In this document: positions 25,061 to 34,954 of the stretch, in pieces
How positions within the stretch are numbered: position 1 is the stretch's first letter
How the letters are laid out: each line of letters begins with the position of its first letter
Assembly (NCBI GenBank): GCA_014529385.2
Contig: CM043952.1
Location: 55,590,619-55,654,618 of the forward strand
Source of the DNA: Adiantum capillus-veneris
Lineage: Eukaryota > Streptophyta > Polypodiopsida > Polypodiales > Pteridaceae
DNA: 64,000 bases
Reading direction: 5' to 3'
Program-made: the position numbers and the translations under genes
Notes under the pieces: model-generated
Told to the model about the DNA's origin: nothing
Database searches by the model: none
What the model saw: only the letters and a program-made list of their open reading frames with translations

Positions 25061-25665
25061 TTGTTAGCGGATTGGCCGAATGGCCGTCCACCTGAATAGA
25101 CACGTAGCCGGATACCACATTTGTACTCTATTATTTTTTCGAGCTAGTGTATCGATACTCTGTGTAAATCTTGATTCTAGAGTAGCAAGGTGATTCTTTG
25201 AGTTGTGATTATGTCATGATATTTGTAGAAGTCCATGTGAATTGGCCACTGGCCATTCAGAAAGCCCTAGGTATAAAGGACAATAACTTTAATGTGAAAG
25301 GGGACTTATCTTTGAAGAGAAGAAAGAGCTTTGCTATATGTACACTCAAGCAACTATGAAGCTCCAACTTGTAATGAGCTTTTCTATTGATTGGGTAATC
25401 TTTTTTTGATTCCGAAACTTTCACTGTGTTCCTCTCTCTTTTCTCTTAACATAATATTAGATAAAATGGGAAAATCCCAATTCCCACTTTAGAATATGTG
25501 ATTTCCATAATAAAAAAATATCTATTTTTTATAAGTTGAGAAAAATATCTTCTATGTTTAGTGTCTATGTTCTAACCTTTGAGGTGGGTGCATAGTTGCT
25601 ATGCACATTTCAATCTCAACAACCAAAGAGATTATTATTCTCACTAGTACATCCGGCCGCTTCGC

Positions 25666-25669
<4 letters not shown>
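25061..25669. other. Unassigned interval
   Basis: About 0.6 kb with no open frame of note or recognisable repeat. Confidence 0.4.

Positions 25670-25708
<39 letters not shown>
25670..25708. repeat. (CT)n microsatellite
   Basis: Near-perfect CT tract of about 35-39 bases, continuing into CCCTCTCTCCCTC. Confidence 0.9.
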
Positions 25709-25709
<1 letters not shown>

Positions 25710-25783
25710 TCTCCCTCCGTCACTGTGCTCCCGGAGCTGCAGGCCACACCCATCGCTTGAAGGAGGTTGTGATGCGTGGCAAA

Positions 25784-25805
25784 GGGGGGGGGGGGGGGGG
25801 GGGGG
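25784..25805. repeat. Poly-G run, 22 bases
   Basis: An uninterrupted run of 22 G. It makes poly-glycine or poly-proline frames on either strand that should not be read as proteins. The exact length may be affected by sequencing. Confidence 0.85.
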
Positions 25806-25948
25806 AACCGGAATTCCCTCCCCCTTTATCCTTAGTATAGATATATGATTGATGGTTTTGATAAACACCAAGATGTATTCCAAGTAAGGAGACAAGCATA
25901 AAGATCTTGAACCATAAAAACATGACTACCTTTGTCTAACCCAAAATT

Positions 25949-26400
25949 CTATGGTATTTTCATGTTGAGAAAAAAGATATCCCCTAAGGCTATGAGTTTT
26001 GTGTGCATTACATACCCAACATGTTGGTAAACATTGATATGAGAACCAAACAAGGAAGAGAGCACATATGGAGTCAGCCATGAGACTTTGTCATTTACAA
26101 TGCCAGCGTAAGAATCAACAGAACTATCTGACATGCAATTTAACTTTTGCCTTCGGCGTTGCAAACTTTTAGAGTGGATATAACATACCTGTTGGAAAGA
26201 TAATCAATGAAATTTGGGGTTGGGATTTGGACAATTGTCCAAATCTAGGTCCGGATGAATGTTTTTATATTTTCTCAAATCAACCTTTCCTTGCTTCTTG
26301 ACACACAAGATCCTTACATTTTCTCTTCTCTTTTTTGAACCCTTTTGAGTAGACATTATAGATAAAAGACTTTCCAATGTGATCAAGAATTTCAAATTAC
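25949..26400 (-). other. Possible exon-like minus-strand segment
   Basis: Two minus-strand open frames (26395-26204 and 26164-25949) lie downstream of the broken phosphatase gene in the same direction. Between them is a good splice-acceptor-like sequence (complement reads tttccaacag|g, near 26190). The second frame contains SSLFGSHINVYQHVGYVMH, which I do not recognise. These could be 3' exons of the same locus, of a neighbouring gene, or chance. Confidence 0.25.
26224..26245. other. Perfect 22-bp palindrome
   Basis: The sequence is its own reverse complement over 22 bases; its core is ttggacaattgtccaa. A 16-bp palindrome with the same outer letters lies at 33121-33136. No function is evident. 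Confidence 0.8.
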
Positions 26401-26732
26401 AAAATCTTTTGGTCTAGATCTTTGGGTTTGGAATGGAGATACGCACCAAAAAAAAGAGAAAGCACAAATTTATTAAACCATGAAACCAGATCCTTGGGTC
26501 CATAATGGAGATATGAACCAACCAAAACAAAAGGTAAAAATTAACTGGTCTAGAACCTTAGGTTCAAGACGGTGAGAGCATACAAATCACTGGAAGTGTT
26601 CTCATACACAATTTTACACTTTAATTTGTTTTTACCCAAACATCTAGCTACAAATAAAGCAATGTGATTGAGAACAATGAACATTGCATACAATATAGCA
26701 GACACAAGGCCTTTGAGCTATGAGATATTATA

Positions 26733-27201
26733 TCACCTCCTAAGATGTATCAAGTAATTATTTGCAACATGAGGTTGAAGTGTTCTTCCTCTATATCCAA
26801 GTTCTGTGGCATACTGTACTGCGGTAGGGCCATTTAGTTTAGAGTTTGGTGGGATTTGACTTAGAAGTTCTGTTTTCTCTTTATTTAACTCAAATAATGG
26901 CTTTCTCTCATAGGGCACAATCAGATTTTTTGTATGGATTATGTCCTCTATGATAATTGTGGAGTTCTCTACAGTGTCTTCATAAGTATAGTTACTAGCA
27001 TGTATCTATGTCAGCCATGCATTAATTTTCATAGATCTCTCCTTGACTAGATCCTTTATTTGCACATACCATGGATCCCTAGCATCAAGCACACTTTTTT
27101 CATAACGTTTGTTCATTATAAATGGCTGTATATCAATCTCAAGGTCTGACGATATTAAATAAGGAAGCAATTCTTGTAATAAAATATTATCTTTGCAACA
27201 A
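26733..27201 (-). pseudogene. FCP1-like phosphatase gene, 3' part
   Basis: Continues the phosphatase fragment at 27202-27591. In one minus-strand frame the text reads D-N-I-L-L-Q-E-L-L-P-Y-L, then P-W-Y-V-Q-I-K-D-L-V-K-E, which is where plant FCP1-like proteins have their conserved post-catalytic segment. An in-frame stop lies near 27007, after which the frame stays open to 26733 and ends in a TELGYRGRTLQPHVANNYL stretch of unknown type. The switch from the preceding frame occurs at a TATATA repeat around 27217-27223, consistent with slippage. The late part could instead be a separate exon or intron read-through. Confidence 0.55.
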
Positions 27202-27591
27202 CTAAAAGGTTGACAGATATATACAGTTCTCTTGAGGGTTCACACAACTCTTGTAAGGTGTGTCATCAATGAGCAATGTACACCGAGGGTCCAAGTGGAA
27301 TGCTCTTCCAAATTTTGAAAGGGGCTTAAACATGACCTCAACTCCAAGCTTGTCTGGGCGGTGTATTTTGTTGTGAGAATGTGTCTCACACTCCTCCTGT
27401 CCCCAAATCATAAAAAAAACTCATTTTTACATCCCTTTAATGATACTACAAGGCTTTCATAATTAGATCCACATTACGTTTCATAATTGTTGACCATATT
27501 CCAATATTGATTCTTTCCCATAGTTTTGACAAAAACTCCAAGCATCCTGGTCTCAATGCTATCCAACCTTTCTCATACTTAATTCTTATAT
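27202..27591 (-). pseudogene. FCP1/NLI-interacting-factor-like phosphatase gene, middle part
   Basis: Read on the minus strand from 27591, the text runs R-I-K-Y-E-K-G-W-I-A-L-R-P-G-C-L-E-F-L, then E-R-I-N-I-G-I-W-S-T, then I-W-G-Q-E-E-C, then T-L-L-I-D-D-T-P-Y-K. These are, in order, the RPG, W-S and DDSPYK signatures of the HAD-superfamily FCP1/SCP-like (NIF) phosphatases, which remove phosphate from protein serines such as those of the RNA polymerase II tail. The frame changes between 27470 and 27412, in part at an eight-A run on the plus strand (27412-27419), so with the insertion just upstream the gene is a pseudogene. Assembly error at the homopolymer is an alternative for that one site. 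Confidence 0.7.
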
Positions 27592-29245
27592 TGTCATAAA
27601 AACTAATATCTAATTGTCCTAAATGATTTTCTCATGTTAAACTTTTCATCTAATATGGGGAAGTACCAGGGGAGAAAAAGCTAGAATATTGGTTAAGTTG
27701 GTAGACTGGCCACAGTAGGGATCCAAAGGAGGGACAATAAGGATCCAAAGGGGGGCCATCTGCGAAAGAGGAATGTGCAACAATGGGCTTTAAAGAACCT
27801 AAGGTTCAACCCATTAAGACTTCCAAAATGCTAAGGTTCTGAAATTCAAAGGTTATGTCCAAATGATCAAGCTTAGTGAAATTGGATGCTTTCTGAGTGT
27901 ACACAAAATTCTTCAAGACTCCTACATAGGAGGGGGCAAGGCCTGTAAGTAGGGGATGAGAGAGAAACACACACTGACAAGCTCCCTTTACACTAAGGGA
28001 ATAGGGGACACATGTCAGCTCCCTAGCCCAATTGCCCTCAAGGTGCACTCAAACCCTATTGGATGGCCATAGAGGTGGACCAATGAGAATAAGGCTAGAG
28101 TAAATCTAGTTTAATTAATTTAAAAACACTTAATAAAAGAACCAATAAGAATTAAGCTCTCTAGAAGACTATTGGCCAGTCTCCCAAGGGGTCCAATGAG
28201 CATTTAGCAGCCCAATGGCTTCACTGATTCCTATTGGCCAAAAGACAAAGGGGTCCATTGAGAGTTTAATTGCATTAATTAATTACCTAAAGATATTACA
28301 AAAGGGGAACGGGGGACACATGTCATGAGGCTATCACTTAGCTTGTCAATGTTCATTGGCTAAGCTTTGCAAGGTCCAATGGGGTGTCAGCATGAGTATT
28401 TTGCAAAAGGGGTCAACTAAGAGAGAGGGGTTTGAATCCAACAATGCATAAACACACACACACTCACACAATCTCATGTGTGAAGCAAGAAGACTCTCTC
28501 TCTCCTTCTCAAGCTTTAATGGAAAGCTCATCATCTACTCCAATCTTGGAGAAGGGAGACCTACACCAAAAACACTTGGCTTTGTGATGCAGATCCAACC
28601 AAGATCCAAGCTTCAGTGCATGCTCATCTCCTCTACCATGCTAATTATTAAGCTATGCTAAGCTATTATGAGTGATTAGGTGAGGAGCTATACTTCTTTC
28701 TCGAAGACTACTCCTTCTTCCTCTCAATCTATTCTCATACCCCTCTAGATCTCACCATCTTTGAAGGTGTGTGAGGTATTGGGTCTGAGATCGTGAGGGA
28801 ATTGATGTTGTGTTTTAAAGTGTTTGCTTAGTGCTTGAAGTTTCCATCTTCATTGCACTAGCTAGATATTGAAGGAACACAAAGTATTATATTGTAAAAT
28901 GTCTCCCTTGATGGGGGAAACCTATAATACAAATCCTTTGGAGGGGGGACCGGCCCCATATAAATCCAGTCCTCAATTGTTGTCAATAGCTTAATGTCTC
29001 TCTCTCTTGAAGTATTGTTCATGCCTATCTAACTATCTAACTAGCTCTTATGATTATTGTTCATGCCTATCTAACTAGCTCTTATGCCTATTGTTCATGC
29101 CTATCTAACTAGCTCTTATGATTATTGTTGCTCTCTCCATCCAAGCACTCTTGCTATGCTCATTAGGAATCTATTCTAATGAAATTTTCATTATGTCTAT
29201 GCTATTTTCCACTACACACAAGTTACTAGGCCATTAAATGTTACA
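27592..29245 (+). repeat. 5' LTR (1654 bp)
   Basis: Starts tgtcataaa and ends aaatgttaca, and matches 31125-32687 along its length. It contains a (CA)n-rich stretch near 28453-28470 and a minisatellite at 29013-29130. It is about 90 bp longer than its partner, mainly because of that minisatellite and other small indels. Confidence 0.9.
29013..29130. repeat. Minisatellite in the 5' LTR, three units
   Basis: Three copies of a 34-42-bp unit built on attgttcatgcctatctaac and tagctcttatg follow each other. The 3' LTR has one copy only (about 32535-32575), so the array expanded or contracted after the element inserted. Confidence 0.85.
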
Positions 29246-29258
29246 TTGGTATCAGAGC
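29246..29258 (+). promoter_or_regulatory. Primer-binding site, tRNA-iMet type
   Basis: ttggtatcagagc directly follows the 5' LTR. This is the standard plant initiator-Met primer site for minus-strand synthesis in chromovirus and copia elements. Confidence 0.85.
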
Positions 29259-29645
29259 ACAAGGTTTCTCTTTTCTTGCTCAAGAAGGGAGGTCCTCAAT
29301 CTAGTTATAAATGGTTGATATTATTGATTGCAATTGAGTAAGTAGAATAGGGATTTTTTAGCGTTGCAGTGTGCTTGCCTTTGTGCAGATAATGGGGCAT
29401 CATCGTCGAGAGCTATGGTCTTAATAGTGGAGACCTACAGGCTTGCCTACGGCTTAACCACTATTGAGTTATTAGAAGCTTGATAGGAGCCGGTACTATT
29501 TTGGTGTTGAAAGACCCTCTCCTCTATTCCTTGCAATTAATGATATTCGATCTATGAGTATAGTAGCTTGAGTGCTTTTCTAAAGGGGTAAAGAGGAGTA
29601 GCAACTAGGGCTTGAAGTGCAAAAGTACACCTAAAAGTTGTTAGA

Positions 29646-30510
29646 ATGGCTGACAATAGTAAAGAGAGTGAAGTTAATGTTGATAGCTTTCATTTTGCTA
29701 ATGAGCAGGCTACTAATGATGCCCCTATGCTTGTTAACTACCTTGTTTCTAGGCTCCAACAATCCATAGGCAATCCATCCCTCCAAAGTGAAGTGCAACG
29801 GTAGCTTTGTGCTCATGGGATTCTCCGAACTGCCCACCATGACGAGAGAGTACCTAGGAAGCCTCCTTGCAAGACTTCCAAAAGAGGCCTCTCTTAGATT
29901 CCGAAAGAAGAAGAGGATCTGTACGAAGGGCTCAAAAATATTCTACTTGATGACACATATCCTTCCCAAAGGAGAATTCAAGAGCCCCCACCAAAAGAAT
30001 GAGAAATAAGTGAGTCTTGTGCCACCTTAGGGAGATGGCTCCACGAAGACGGCGGGCAAAACGCTCTCCATCACCTTTTAAATGGAAAAGACCATGGCAC
30101 ACTTCTCCACATCATAATTCAAACAGGGATGATAGAAAACAAGAGAAGAAAAAGGTGAGAAACATGTCACCCTCTTCTCCATCTTCTTCATCCTCTTCCT
30201 CTTATAAAGAAAGCGATAGTGCAGACAAGGAGGGAGAATCAAGGCAAGAAAGAGTTCACCCTCTTCTCCATCTTCCTCAAATTCTTCATCTTCTGAATAA
30301 AGCGATGGTGCAACTTTTGAACCATCAAAAAGAAAAGGCCATAGGAAATCCTATGCCGCATGGAAGAGATCATCCAAGCTCAAGAAGTTCAAAGAGGGAG
30401 GAAAGAGCATCTCTTTCCTTACCTACGATGTCACCTTTGGTGCTACGGACAAAGTCTTGGCTTTCATCCAACAGCTCGATGCGGCATTTGGAGATGAAGG
30501 CTTCCGACCA
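29646..30510 (+). other. Gag region of the deleted element
   Basis: Begins at M-A-D-N-S-K-E-S-E-V-N-V-D, matching the start at 35067 in the array. It includes a serine-rich S-P-S-S-P-S-S-S-S-S stretch with basic flanks and the F-K-E-G-G-K-S-I-S-F-L-T-Y-D block found in every array unit. It is decayed. The role in an intact relative would be particle assembly. Confidence 0.65.
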
Positions 30511-30529
30511 GTAATTTTTGGAAGGGTCT

Positions 30530-31124
30530 CTTAGAGAATTTAGAGACGAGGCTAAACTTCTCTTTGGCCTATCACCCACAAACAGATGGCCAAAGTGAAA
30601 TATCTAACCTAGCAATTCTTGATCCAGAAGTAGATCAAAGGTCCCAATGGGAGAAGTACTTACCCTTAGTGGAGTATGCCTACAATAATATTGTACATAA
30701 TTCCAAGGGAAAAGCACCTTTCAAGGCAATTGAGGGAAGATTTAAAAGACCCCTGCTACTTAAGGTACACGGGAAGATCTTCGCTGCATATGAGTATAGC
30801 CGAGACCTACAAGAATCTTTCCAAAAGATTAAGGATGTTATCTCTATCTCACAGCAAAGGAAAAAGGTTGTTGCTCATAATCATAGAAGAGCCCCAGCCT
30901 TTAAATAAAATGATTGGGTCTTGCTTAAATTTCCCAAGGCTCAATTAAGTCACACGACGGGCAAGAATCCTACGGGACACCAAAAGTACTATGCTAAGTT
31001 AGCAAAAAGGTACTACGGTCCCTTCCGGATTCTTAGACCAATCATTGACATGGCCTATCAACTCAAGTTTCCCAGTCATTGGCTCATACACAATGCTTTC
31101 CATGTGAGCCTACTAAAGAGGTGA
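30530..31124 (+). other. Integrase C-terminal region of the deleted element
   Basis: Contains A-Y-H-P-Q-T-D-G-Q-S-E, followed by W-E-K-Y-L-P-L-V-E-Y-A-Y-N, then [13 protein letters not shown] and a final [13 protein letters not shown]. This is the end of the catalytic core and the tail of a gypsy integrase of the chromovirus type. No chromodomain can be seen before the LTR. Confidence 0.85.
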
Positions 31125-32687
31125 TGTCATAATAATGAATATCTAATTCTCCTAAATGATTTTCTCATGTTAAACTGATCATTTAATATGGGCAGTACAA
31201 GGGGAGAAAATGCTAGAATATTGGTTAAGCTTGGAGACTGGCCACAATAGGGATCCAAAGGAGGGAAAACAGAGATCCAAAGGGGGGACCATCTGCAAAA
31301 GAGCAATGTGAAATAGTGGGTTTCAAATACCCTAAGCTTCAACCCATTAAGACTTCCAAAATTCAAAGGTTATGTCCAAATGGTCAAGCTTAGTGAAATT
31401 GGATGCTTTGTGAGTGTACACAAAAGTCTTCAAGACTCCTACATAGGAGGGAGCGAGCCGTGTAAGTAGGGGATGATATAGAAACACACACACACACTCA
31501 CAAGCTCCCTTTACACAAAGGAATAGGGGACACATGTCAGCTCCCTAGCCCAGTTGCCCTCAAGGTGCACTCAAATCCTATTTGATGGCCATAGAGGTGG
31601 ACCAGTGAGAATAAGGCTAGAGTAAATCTAGTTTAATTAATTTAAAAACACTTAATAAAAGAACCAATAAGCATTAAGCTCTCTAGAAGACTATTGGCCA
31701 GTCTCCCAAGGGGTCCAATGAGCATTTAGCAGCCCAATGGCTTCACTAATTCCTATTGGCCAAAAGACAAAGGGTTCCAATAAGAGTTTAATTGCATTAA
31801 TTAATTACCTAAAGATCTTACAAAAGGGAAACGGGGGACACATGTCATGAGGCTATCACTTATGCTTCTCACTGTTCATTGGCTAAGCTTTGCAGGGTCC
31901 AATGGGGTGTCAGCATGAGTATTTTGCAAAAGGGGTCAACTAAGAGAGAGAGAGAGAGGGGTTTGAATCCGACAAGGCATAAACACACACACACTCACAC
32001 AATCTCATGTGTGAAGCAAGAAGACTCTCTCTCTCCTTCTCAAGATTTAATGGAAAGCTCATCATCTACTCCAAGCTTGGAGAAGGGAGACCTACACCAA
32101 AAACTCTTCGTTTTGTGATGCAGATCCAAGCTTCAGTGCATGCTCATCTCCTCTACCATTCTATTTATTAAGCTATGCTAAGCTATTATGAGTGATTAGG
32201 TGAGGAGATATACTTCTTTCTCGTAAGACTACTCCTTCTTCCTCGCAATCTATTCTCATACCCCGTTAGCTCTCACCATCTTTGAAGGTGTGTGAGGTCT
32301 TGGGTCTGAGATCGTGGGGGAATTGATGTTGTGTTTTAAAGTGTTTGCTTAGTGCTTGAAGTTTCCATCTTCATTGCACTAGCTAGATATTGAAGGAACA
32401 CAAAGTATTGTATTGTAAAATATCTCCCTTGATGGGGGAAACCTATTATACAAAGCCTTTTGGAGTGGGGACCGGCTCCATACAAATCCGGTCCTCAATT
32501 GTTGTCAATAGCTTAATTTCTCTCTCTTTTGAAGTATTGTTCATGCCTATCTAACTAGCTCTTATGATTATTGTTGCTCTCTCCATCCAAGTACTCTTGC
32601 TATGCTCATTAGGAATCTATTCTAATGAAATGCTCACTATATGCTATTTTCCACTACACACAAGTTACTAGGCCATTGAATGTTACA
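31125..32687 (+). repeat. 3' LTR (1563 bp)
   Basis: Starts tgtcataataat and ends gaatgttaca; partner of 27592-29245. Contains an (AG)n stretch at about 31945-31960 that is shorter in the 5' copy and a (CA)n stretch near 31984. Confidence 0.9.
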
Positions 32688-32828
32688 TGTATGCTTGTTT
32701 GATCTTATAGCACATTGCTCAAGAAGTAACCCATTATGATCTAAGATAATATTCAACTTTTCTCCCCTGTTGCAAGTATTTGATCCAATGTGCATATGTA
32801 ATTCATTTGGGATTTCTGTCACACACAA
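32688..32828 (-). pseudogene. FCP1-like phosphatase gene, upstream exon piece with HAD motif I
   Basis: The minus strand encodes G-E-K-L-N-I-I-L-D-H-N-G-L-L-L-E-Q and then R-S-N-K-H-T, immediately before the LTR element. L-D-x-N-G-L-L is the motif I form of the plant FCP1-like group, which carries the catalytic first Asp. The piece at 27591-27202 resumes in the same reading frame if one copy of the target duplication is discounted, which is why I treat both as one exon split by insertion. A splice-acceptor-like complement, gtgtgtgacag, sits about where this frame begins (near 32808). No further upstream exon was recognised. Confidence 0.65.
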
Positions 32829-32939
32829 ATAAAAATTTTCATCAATGATGATGAGTAGAGGTATTGTATGTGTATTTTAAATTGATGAAACACATGAAAA
32901 TATTATAGATAGAACACATATAATATAATATATTTATGA

Positions 32940-33016
32940 AATAGAACCATAAATGAAAAGATGAGGTAGGGGTTGGAGAGGGAGAGAGAGAGAGAGAGGG
33001 GGGGGGTAAGGGGGGA
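32940..33016. repeat. GA/GGGG-rich simple sequence
   Basis: gagagggagagagagagaga followed by a G-rich stretch with ggggggg runs. Minus-strand proline/serine-rich frame over it is an artefact. Confidence 0.85.
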
Positions 33017-33120
33017 TGGGGAGCAAACATTAGAGATACAATTAAGCTTTACCAAGAGAATAATGTATATTGATTAAAATAAGCATGTGTTCAAGAGTGT
33101 CAATGTCTGTCACATAAGTT

Positions 33121-33136
33121 TTGGACGATCGTCCAA
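33121..33136. other. Perfect 16-bp palindrome
   Basis: ttggacgatcgtccaa. It resembles the core of the palindrome at 26224-26245 and, like it, is followed by atct. The two lie on either side of the split phosphatase locus. Confidence 0.75.
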
Positions 33137-33428
33137 ATCTCTAGTAAAACCTTCGTACAACTCCTTTTCTCTTGAAAGCTTTGACCATCACAAGCACACA
33201 CCTTAATAGAGTGATCACTCTCAGCATGTAACATTCTCCCGATAGTATACATTTAATTAGATAGCTTGTTCTCCATTAGGTTGGACATTTAGATAGCTAA
33301 TGTCAAGAAATTTTTGACCCTTTGTTTTCTAGTTAGCTGAGTCGTTACACAAGATGAAATTAGAAAAATAGAAAATGATTAACCCAAGATAGACATGGAG
33401 CACAAAGGTGAATTTACACATGTGGTAA

Positions 33429-33464
<36 letters not shown>

Positions 33465-34030
33465 CCATTGAACATGATTAAAAAGACTTAATTTTAACAA
33501 ATCTGTCTTTACACAAAAAATTGCAACAAAATCTTACTTAAACTTTCACTCTAAATGTGAGCAAAGCATAATTTTCTTGCTAACATACAAAGGACTATAG
33601 AAGTATTACCATTTCTTTACAAAAGGCCACTTAAACCAACTCTCTTATTTTGGCTAAAACAACATCTTTAGATTTTTCCAAAGTCTCTTTGGGTATTGGG
33701 ATACATGAAGATCTACCCTCAATCATGAGTTCCTCTGGTGATTCCTTGCTAGTTTGGTTATCCGCACAATCTTCTCCTTTCCTTTTGAGCTCTGTCTAGA
33801 GCTCAACCATGCCATAAGTCACTTTGACTACTTCACAATACTCTCTAGCTCTGTGGCCACCTCGGTCACTTGGAGCGGTGGACAAACAACATTTATTAGC
33901 TTTCTCTTCATTAGTAGTGCTTGCTTACTGACAATAAGCTTGGAGAAAAGATCAATGAAAAATTTATTTTCTCTACAAAACGTAGATAGATTCAAGTCCA
34001 CAAATCACTTCATCTTGGTTGTCCTTATGG
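33137..34030. other. Unassigned interval
   Basis: Apart from the (GA)n tract, no domain or repeat partner was recognised. The plus-strand frame 33754-34038 is probably the shadow of minus-strand coding-like sequence that continues from 34031-34950. Confidence 0.35.
33431..33462. repeat. (GA)n microsatellite
   Basis: Near-perfect GA tract of about 32 bases. Confidence 0.95.
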
Positions 34031-34950
34031 TCACTTGATCTTTTTCAACATCTTTCTTTGTGTCCTCACTATTGAAGTAGATTGTTGACTGTAAATGTTC
34101 ACCAATTTCTCTCTTATTGTCTCTCCACTTATCAATGATGAATAGCGATCTAAGTTACAAAACTCCTTGACAGTCGTGTACAAAGCTATCAACGCATAAA
34201 TTTTGACAATCAGCAATTGAGAATCTATCTTGTGTGAGCTATAATCAATAGATCCCACAGTAATATGACTCCATTTATCAATAGATTCCACTGCTTCCTT
34301 CAACATATTAATGTGCTCTTCATTGATAAATTCAATCAACACTACCTCTGTGGGGTCTGTAGACATGTCAACAAGCGATTGAAGAATATTCTTGAATGAT
34401 TGTAAATCCCATTTCATGTCTCTAGCAAAAACAAAGAACAGGTCTAAAAAGAAAATGCCAATTGATACATTCTGCTTTAGTGACTCATACATATACTGAA
34501 CACTTGTCGTATTCTATCTTGCATTGTAAATGCTCCATGGAAGTGCACTTGACACAGAAGAGCCTTCTCGTTTTCAACCATTAAGCTAATAAAGTGTTTC
34601 CAAAGAAAATCTTGGAAAGTTTGGAGTCTTTGTCCCATGTCGTAGCTTATCCTGGAGCCATTCTCTGCAAATATCTTGGAGTTATTTATAAACGGTGTCA
34701 CAGATTTCAAAATATTTGCTGCACTCATCCCAATTGGAGAATTTATCTTAAAGCATACTCTTTCTTAAAGAACTGTAGGAGCTCTTCTTGGAGTGCCATG
34801 TTCTCTTTAATCATTCTTGCACATTGGTGTATATCTATGTATTTGGAATGGGCTTCTCGTACCATGACAATAATTTTTTCCTCCAACTTCTCTTGAACCT
34901 GCTCAATACCTTGTGCATCCAAGCCTTGTAGACATCTAAAGGTTGAGCTT
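34031..34950 (-). other. Two adjoining unidentified minus-strand frames
   Basis: The frames 34728-34477 (83 codons) and 34492-34031 (153 codons) follow each other on the minus strand. The second is helix-rich and charged, with an LVDMSTDPTEVVLIEF stretch and an ETIREKLVNIYSQQ stretch. The upstream text to about 34930 has E-K-L-E-E-K-I and A-L-Q-E-E-L-L-Q-F-F. It has no membrane segment worth calling and no motif I recognise. It may be a decayed host exon or a structural part of an element. The similarity to the gypsy array begins abruptly just upstream, at about 34955. Confidence 0.35.
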
Positions 34951-34954
34951 GTTG

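Larger units (their letters stand above)
27592..32687 (+). mobile_element. LTR retroelement with deleted interior, inserted in the phosphatase gene
   Basis: Two LTRs (27592-29245 and 31125-32687) flank a 1.9-kb interior. A tRNA-iMet-type primer site ttggtatcagagc follows the left LTR and a purine-rich aaagaggtga precedes the right one. The interior holds a gag region (about 29646-30510) that passes directly into an integrase tail (about 30530-31124), so protease, RT and RNase H are absent. Gag and leader match the array at 34955-57912, giving the same chromovirus-like gypsy family. Flanking 5-mers tatat and tgtat agree at 4 of 5 positions, a worn target duplication. By eye the LTRs differ by several per cent, more in their first 250 bases, so this is much older than the element at 39311-52818. 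It is incomplete and broken. Confidence 0.85.

Noticed and set aside
25601-25923. Frames with poly-Gly, poly-Pro or R-E-R-E repeats
   Set aside because: They are produced by the (CT)n tract and the 22-base G-run.
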